Shown here piece by piece: positions 57,365 through 64,000 of a DNA stretch of 64,000 nucleotides. This DNA comes from Lucifuga dentata (taxonomy: Eukaryota; Chordata; Actinopteri; Ophidiiformes; Bythitidae). A program made the position numbers and the translations under genes. The stretch is from the NCBI GenBank assembly GCA_014773175.1, contig VXCM01000790.1, forward strand, positions 1 to 64,000, written 5' to 3'. Each line of letters opens with the position of its first letter. The stretch's first letter is position 1. The notes beneath the pieces are model-generated. The model was not told the origin of the DNA. It worked only from the letters and a program-made list of their open reading frames with translations, and did no database searches.

Positions 57365-57800
57365 TTGATGCCCCCTTTCATTTTTTTTTTTTTTCCAAAT
57401 CTTTATTTAGGTCTGTAACACATAAAAAACAAAATAAAAACAAANCATTTTTTTTTTTTTTCCAAATCTTTATTTAGGTCTGTAACACATAAAAAACAAA
57501 ATAAAAACAAATATGTGAATGCTCCAACAAACACATCTCCAAAACACACAACCCCAAATAACAAACCAACAAATTAAACCAAAAAAACCCCCAAAACATT
57601 TCACCAACTCCTGAAAAGGTGTAGGCTGAAGCCAAAGCTTATTACACCTACCCTTCTCACATTTCAACATTTACTAANAAGGTGTAGGCTGAAGCCAAAG
57701 CTTATTACACCTACCCTTCTCACATTTCAACATTTACTAAACATAAACATTATTAGCATGCCCTTATAGGCAATAGTCCACATCATCTTAGCAATAATTG
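57365..57800. repeat. AT-rich retroelement-like tail with assembly duplications
   Basis: T-run then CCAAATCTTTATTTAGGTC, read on the minus strand, looks like an A-tailed retroelement 3' end. Two N-flanked duplications (57445, 57678) fall inside it. Confidence 0.4.
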
Positions 57801-58149
57801 TATAACATTTATACTGTATATGTCCATGTGTTTACAACAAAAGGTGCCAGACCAATATTTCTTCATACTTTTTCAAAACATTCAATTTAAACGTTTACCT
57901 CCACCTGAACGGAAAGGACATTCCTTTGAAGATGATGATGTGCACATTTTGGACAGAGAGGATCGTTGGTTTGAGAGAATAGTGAAGGAGGCCATTTAAA
58001 TGTTCATGTAGAGAGACCTTCCCTCAACAGAAATGGAGGTCTCAGATACAATCTACCACCACCTATAGTGCTGCTGTCTTCCCTTCCAAAGAAATTTGGG
58101 GACAGGTCCTGCATCCAACCAGGGGACCACTGAAAATTAGAAGTTTAAA

Positions 58150-58430
58150 TTTGTTGTTTGAAATGTGTTCATTTCACATCACGCATTATTCAAAGGAATT
58201 TGAATAATATTTGATTTGAACTGAAGGTTAGCTGTGTTTGGACACCATAGTTACTATAGTTACTGGAGGTTTAACATCCTTCTGTGTATTCATGTCTGAC
58301 TGACGAAGCCATTTGGATGGATGGTGAAACGTTTCAGAATTAAAAACTTGAATCCAGTTGACCTGACTGAGTTTTCTACAACATATCTACTGCCTGGATG
58401 ACTGAGAATCTTCATCAAAACATTAAATTT
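58150..58430 (+). mobile_element. Interspersed retroelement 3' fragment
   Basis: CTGACGAAGCCATTTGGATG, then GTGAAACGTTTCAGAATTAA and CCTGGATGACTGAGAATCTT form a widespread fish repeat pattern. It ends next to the putative first exon of the downstream gene. Confidence 0.5.
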
Positions 58431-58479
58431 AAACATTTTCTTATTATTCATAGTGGGACTGGGGAAGGTACCTGTGGCA

Positions 58480-58822
58480 CTAATCGTCCTCCATACCTCC
58501 AGACGGGCTCCTACTGTAAATTCCTTTGTCGTTACCTTTTCCTTGGCGTCCCTAGCGGAGGAGTTTTGCACCGCAGCTCGGCTCACAGTTTACTGTCGAG
58601 TTTCCCTGTTTGAGGGCAGGAACTCCCTGCTCGGCTTCGCTGCTCCCCCGCCCTGCTAATAACACCATCCGAGGGAAGAAGATTCCTCTGGCCGACGAGG
58701 AAAACTCGGACTGAAGACCTCCAAAGCTTTACTTCCCAGTCGCCAGAGGGACGAACGCTGCGATAAATGGCGCTTTAGGTTTATAAACGCAGAAGTTTTC
58801 CCTGCTAAAACAACAACTCCGG
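58480..58822 (+). other. Probable non-coding first exon and promoter of the next plus-strand gene
   Basis: Base composition changes sharply here. A GC-richer, CpG-containing stretch sits in AT-rich surroundings and ends at a good donor (CCGG, then GTGAGT at 58823). No long frame opens in it, so it would be 5' UTR. In human 15q11.2 the gene after TUBGCP5 in the same orientation is CYFIP1, which begins with a non-coding exon. I suggest cyfip1 by position only; none of its coding exons is in the window. Confidence 0.45.
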
Positions 58823-59559
58823 GTGAGTAAAACTGATTGAATGCGAAATTGGTTTCAGACTGTGTGTTCCCAGCGAGTCACTTTACCCACGGGGGGAAAA
58901 GTTTATGGCGTTGCTTTGGGTGTAGCCTTCGTAACAAAGCTTCCTTAATTCTGACTACTTTAGCCATAAAATACACTCTTATTTAACCTAAATATTAGCC
59001 AGAGAAGGAGAAGAGCCGTTTTCCTGGCGCACAGGCCCGGGCGCTTACCGCAGCGACGTGTTGTAGGAAGGGCTTCCCAAACATTTTCACACGGTAAAAA
59101 AGACGGTAATAAAAAAAATAAACTTTATTTGAAGTTATATGTTCCGAAATGGTCGTACGAATTGAAGCTGTATTTATTTATTAATTTTTGGGGTGTGAAA
59201 ATGTGAAATTAAACTGTTCTGTGACTCCTGGAAATCCTCAGACCACAGTTTGGGAACCACTGTAGCAGGACAGTTGCCTTCAGGAATCTGACTGTATTCC
59301 TCCGCCCTCCTGATGCTGCATTCACTTGACAGCCATTCACTGTAAATACCAGTTTTGCTTAGTTTGGAACTCCATTTGCCAGAATCTGTTTTCTCTGCTG
59401 ATTTGGTCCAGATTTATTTCTGTTAGTTGCAAAATATGGCGAACTGCTGTGTTAATCAAGCCTGGAATCGAACCTGTGGTGTTTAGATGATTAGTGAAGC
59501 AGTTTGCTGCTGCTCCTTTAATTTCCCTTTGCTTTTTATAAACCTCTTACTAGCAGGGT

Positions 59560-59962
59560 TTGGAATCAAGATTGGTGCTTTTTTTCAAAACAAAATCTGC
59601 TATTGCAACAGAATATCAACACAATACAGTGATTCTCTGTGTAGTTTTGAGATCTAAATTAGTTAATCTCGTCAGCATTAAACTAAAATTTGTTTTTGTA
59701 CGTATTCTGTACATGTTAAATTTTGAGATAATTGAGGATGGAGAAGGGGTAGGATTTACTTCTTCCTACTCCTTTTCGAACATGTAATATATGTATGTAA
59801 CTCTTTTTCTTGATGTTTATTCATGGTGACAGGAGAATTGGTGTTTTGAGAGTTTGTTATATATTTATGTTTCATTTTATTTGTTACTCTTGTTTGGTTA
59901 GTGTAGTGTTTTACACATTTGCAACATGCTCGAAATAAATTAAATCAAAATCAAATCAAGAC
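59560..59962 (+). mobile_element. LINE 3' end
   Basis: GGGTAGGATTTACTTCTTCC and TACTCCTTTTCGAACATG, followed further on by GCTCGAAATAAATTAAA repeats, is a familiar fish non-LTR retrotransposon tail. No intact frame. Confidence 0.55.
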
Positions 59963-60595
59963 TAGTGCAGAGTAAATCTGTTATATAATTATGTTAAGTT
60001 TAAATGCTAATCCTAACTTTTTTTTTGTCATTTATTTTATGATTTTGGCATTATCCTGTATGACATTGAACTTCCGTATTAAATTAAAAAAAAAAAGTTA
60101 AGCTAACCCTGCTGGTGTTAGTGTGGAGGAAACTAGGGAAGAAGTAAGGAAGGAGGGAGATTTGTGAGGTTTACACCTTATCTTTTCCTTTTTGGTGGTG
60201 AATTTTCTCTTCAAGTATGAATGCTATGACTTTATTTCAGAATAACATTTCCTCACATGAAACATACATGTTTTGCTCATTTTGAAGCTGAATGGTTGGT
60301 TTCCATTCCTGTCTGTTGTTTTGTTCCTGTTTAAACCTGAAAATGTATCTTTGTGATATTTCTCAAGAATGTTAACCCTCCTTTGTGTGTTTTTGCACAG
60401 TTTGATATCAGTTATTTCAGGGTCCATATTTGGAAATTATGGATTGGCTTGTGACACTATAATTTTTGGAATTTTTCTTGAATTGAAATTTAAGAAATGT
60501 GTCTTGTAATAGTAGTTGTTCCTTATTTGCTCTGACTGTAACTTTTGGTTTGAGTGTAGAGTTGGAGGTTCCCTTTTAATAGCTTTCAGTGACCA

Positions 60596-60800
60596 AAGTC
60601 AATTCAAGTTTGTTTTGTATTGCTCAATATCACATATGTCTCAAAGGGCTTTACAGGTCCATTCATCAGCCAGCCCAAGCTCTAAAAGATAAGGAATAAC
60701 TGCCTAAAAACGTTAGCATTTCAATGCTAAAAAAATGCAAGAAACCTCAGAAGAGATATTCCCTTCTCTTGAACAGCCAGGTGTGCAAAAAGAGATGTCA
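60596..60800. repeat. Fish interspersed repeat fragment
   Basis: CAATATCACATATGTCTCAA followed by GGGCTTTACAGGTCC is a common fish dispersed repeat. No coding potential. Confidence 0.45.
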
Positions 60801-61100
60801 GTGAAAAATCAGAGAAATTATAAAGAAGCAAAAAGGAAGTAACAATAGCAGAAACATATAAATACGACAATTACCCAAAAAAAAAAAAAAAAANAAAAAA
60901 AAAAAAAAAAAAGTTGTCATGCACCTCAGTTGTATTTCTCTTTGCCATTTTAGCCGAGAAACAAATAGAGAATTTGGTCAGGAAAATCAATATAAATATA
61001 TAAAGACTGTCATTCTGCTGAATCATAAGTTTATACACCAAGCATAATGTAGGCCTAATACATATTTGGATTTTAGCTGCTGAGCAGTGGTGCTTACAAA

Positions 61101-62189
61101 GGCCTGGTTTATACTTAAAGCTCTCTACGCATACGTTTACACCCTCATGCGTGTCGTGAGTGGAACTGTTTACATACTCATAGCTAATGTCGATCTGTAG
61201 GGTTAAAACACTTTACCCACCAGGGGTGATGTGATTTGTCCCGGAAGACCTTCACTCACCTCAAAACTGCTTCTGGTTTTATGAAACAACCAAACAACTG
61301 TGGCAACAGCGGTTGTTACGAAGGTGAAGAAAACAGCAGCAGCACAACAACGGAGATGTTATGTGAGGCCATTAAAGCATCATACTAGCCATTTTGCATG
61401 TTTGAGCCTAATATATTCAATTTTTATACACATTAGGTTACTGACAATCATTTCCCAAAGATAAAACTGTATTTCAGCTTTCCTGATATTTTGCAAAATC
61501 TCTTAATCTTTCAAAATCAAATATTCAAGTGATACACCCTTGAATATTTGATTTTGAAATAATAGTTATGCAGCCTTATGAAGTCACAGTCGTTGAAATT
61601 TTTCGATAAACGCAGGTCTTTGGGACCTAGATTCCCCGGTGGAGACATACATTCACCCTGCACTTTTTATTATGCTTAAACGCTAAAATTACGAAACTTC
61701 AAAAAAACCTGAATATATGTCTTGTTCACGATGAACCCTAACCCTTACCTATCCCAAGAACATTTCAAGTATCATCAAGTTGATTTTAATAGCATAGCAG
61801 AATGAACTGAAACAAGTGGTAGTCTGAAAAACATTTTTAACTCCAGTAGTATGCTTTGAGAAATAATTGTCAGTAACCTTACGTGAATGAAAATTGAATA
61901 TATTAGGCTCAAACATGCAAAAGGGTGGTATGATTCTTTAAATGAATCCCTGATTTATGAGATCACTGTTTCCATTAAACTTCAACACCAAGTTTTGTCC
62001 TGTGCTGCTGATGTCACTTGATAAAAGTTTTCAATACTGCCTCCCTAATTTTTTGTAGGTACTGCATCTTGCGTAGTGTAGCGTTAATTCTAGATGACGC
62101 GCACAAACAACGCTTCAGACCAACGCTGCACATCTTACGTGGCAGCTCGCTTGCACGTATGCATAATTAACATGAGGTATAAACCAGGC
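61101..62189. mobile_element. DNA element with terminal inverted repeats, host of foldback copy 18
   Basis: GGCCTGGTTTATACTT at the left is inverted as AGGTATAAACCAGGC at the right. TTAA foldback copy 18 is inserted in its middle, so this element is older. No transposase frame; no clear target duplication. Confidence 0.6.
61372..61941 (+). mobile_element. TTAA foldback element, copy 18
   Basis: TTAAAGCATCATACTAGCC to GGTATGATTCTTTAA, nested inside the 61101-62189 inverted-repeat element. Confidence 0.85.
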
Positions 62190-62342
62190 ATGAGAGTAGG
62201 TATAAACACAACTGAGGAAGGAGATATTATGTATTATGGAGAGATGAAGTGATTTGTCTGCGCTGACATAAGGTGAAAAACAACTTTTGGTTTGCATTGG
62301 TAGCTACAGTAGTGTGATATCCTGTAGAAAAAAAAAAAAAAN

Positions 62343-62388
<46 letters not shown>

Positions 62389-62389
62389 T

Positions 62390-64000
62390 TTTGTTTTTTA
62401 ATGCAACCTGTAAAACTGATGAAATAACTGCAGCTGTTTTTTTCTTTTTTCTTTTTAAGTGCCGTCGAATAGATGGAATGTCCAAGGTAACGTTCAGCGG
62501 TGAGAGCATTGCTTTCAAGAAATACGGCATTTACCCAGCCTTTTCACCAGCCACACTTTTGCTTGTCATTGTATAAACATTGAATGAAAAAAGAATCTGT
62601 GCAGGTGGGATCTGCTGGTGTTCATTTCTGACAGCATTTTATCTGCTTTACCAGGCGCAAGAGATGAATTCATTTCAACATTACAAGTCATGCTGTATCA
62701 CTGATCCATGTTTCTTTTGTCAAAATAATGTTGCCAAACTGCTGTGCTTATTTTATGCCTGTTGTGTGTAAGTCACCCTTCTACCGACGAGTGTGTGTGT
62801 GTGTGTCTGAAGGCTACATAGTGTCCTGTCTGATTATGACCTTAGCTAGTTTAAAAAGCAGCTAATACAGAGTAAGAAGGAAGAAATGCAGGGTAGCAAA
62901 ATAGCCTATTTCATGGTGTTATTCTCTTTTAAGACAGCTCTTTCCCTTTTTACCTCTGTTTAATTTATTTATTTATTTTTTTGCTTTTCCTTATTTTAGT
63001 TCATTTTGTACAGGGTTATTTAAATACTCTATTGTGACTAGTGTTAACGTTGCTATTTCATGGCGTTGCCTTGTTTTGTCCTCTATTTGGCACACAGGTT
63101 ACCTATTTGAGGCTGGTTTAAGCTTCTTACAGTGTAATTATGGAAGCAGCCCTGCAAACAACATCTTCAGCAGTAAATCAGCCAATCAAAGCTTTGACAG
63201 ACGCGGCTTTTCTAATTTGTTACTTGTCTTCATTTTATAAGAGGAACGGCTCTAGCCCTTGGCAACTTTTAAGAGGAACTGCGCATTTAAACTAAAATTA
63301 GCCATCGGGGTTCCTTTTTCGTAATGAACATAGACTCTCCACAGTTAAAGCAAACCCACAGATTTAACTTTAGCTGTATTTGCTATGGTAAGAGTTTTTA
63401 ATCAAAGCCCCTTAATCCACCTACTTATTTTTCTCTATATGCTTTATTTTCCTCAAAATGTTCTTGGGAGCCACTTTGAAACGTGTTTGTTTAAAAAAGC
63501 AGAACAGCATGTTTATTCTCCTTATCTGTTACTTTCAGTTTCCTGCCTGTCAGCTTAATGTTAAGTGTTACTCCTTCCAGTTTTGGAGTCGACCATGCAT
63601 CTCATGTCCGACCTCACAGGCTCTGGACTTCCCTGTTCTGTTACAGAGACCACTGATCTGACGTCTGTTCTGCAGCTTGTGTGCAGTTTGGCAAACTAAA
63701 AAAAGATGAGCCAAATGCTACTGAAAGTGCTTTACACCATTCTTTCCATCTGTCATCATTCTTTCTTTCACAAATTGTGTTTTACAACCACCCACACCCA
63801 CTTCTGCTCACACAACTGAATAACCTAATGTTACTATATGTGTTGCATTGGCATTTTAATTGAAACTCTTAGCAAAGTTAAAAATAATCATTTGCTAATC
63901 ATTACTAATGTCTCTTTGTTTTTGGATCTTTGTAATTTACTTGTTTCTACACCTGCGGCTCCTATTGCACACCCATTTGAGGAGAGGGAATCTCTCTTTG
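62390..64000. other. Probable first intron of the downstream gene, no exon seen
   Basis: Unique-looking sequence after a long T run with an N at 62342. I looked for a coding exon bounded by splice sites on the plus strand and found none that I recognise. Confidence 0.35.

Noticed and set aside
62343..62387. Long T run after the N at 62342
   Set aside because: Adjacent A and T runs around an N look like an assembly join in homopolymer sequence, not a biological hairpin.

Overview
The window looks like a stretch of teleost fish nuclear chromosome. Genes are vertebrate-type, split by GT-AG introns. The non-coding DNA is AT-rich and full of fish-type DNA transposons, LINE 3' ends and CA/GT/TATC microsatellites. 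Species cannot be fixed from the sequence. Orthology calls are my reading of translated exons against remembered vertebrate proteins; no search was run.

Layout. (1) 4048-24751, plus strand: the last 13 coding exons of slc9a7 (NHE7, an organellar Na+(K+)/H+ exchanger). Upstream exons lie outside the window. The joined exons give 509 codons plus a stop with all phases consistent. Three of its 12 visible introns have minor (U12-type) splice signals, one of them AT-AC. (2) 32625-33881, minus strand: chst7, a complete single-exon Golgi carbohydrate 6-O-sulfotransferase, tail-to-tail with slc9a7. (3) 34724-55132, plus strand: complete tubgcp5 (gamma-tubulin complex component 5), 23 coding exons, 1014 codons plus stop, starting about 840 bp from the chst7 start in head-to-head orientation. 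One tubgcp5 intron has a GC-AG boundary. (4) Around 58480-58822: a probable non-coding first exon of the next plus-strand gene, whose coding exons are not in the window.

Mobile DNA. One foldback family with TTAA at both ends and inverted repeats of about 90 bp occurs 18 times and fills roughly 10.8 kb (about 17% of the window). Tc1-like fragments, LINE tails and other foldback elements are also present. Intron 18 of tubgcp5 holds a roughly 5-kb PIF/Harbinger-like element bounded by 16-bp inverted repeats. Inside it, on the plus strand, is a 297-codon open frame of unknown function built from 12-residue Thr/Asp/Glu-rich repeats. That is the most unusual coding candidate here.

The genes are housekeeping functions (endomembrane pH, Golgi sulfation, microtubule nucleation) with no shared pathway; their adjacency is synteny, not an operon. 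Many single N characters sit between exact direct duplications of about 62-67 bp. These look like unmerged contig overlaps, so repeat lengths near them are inflated.
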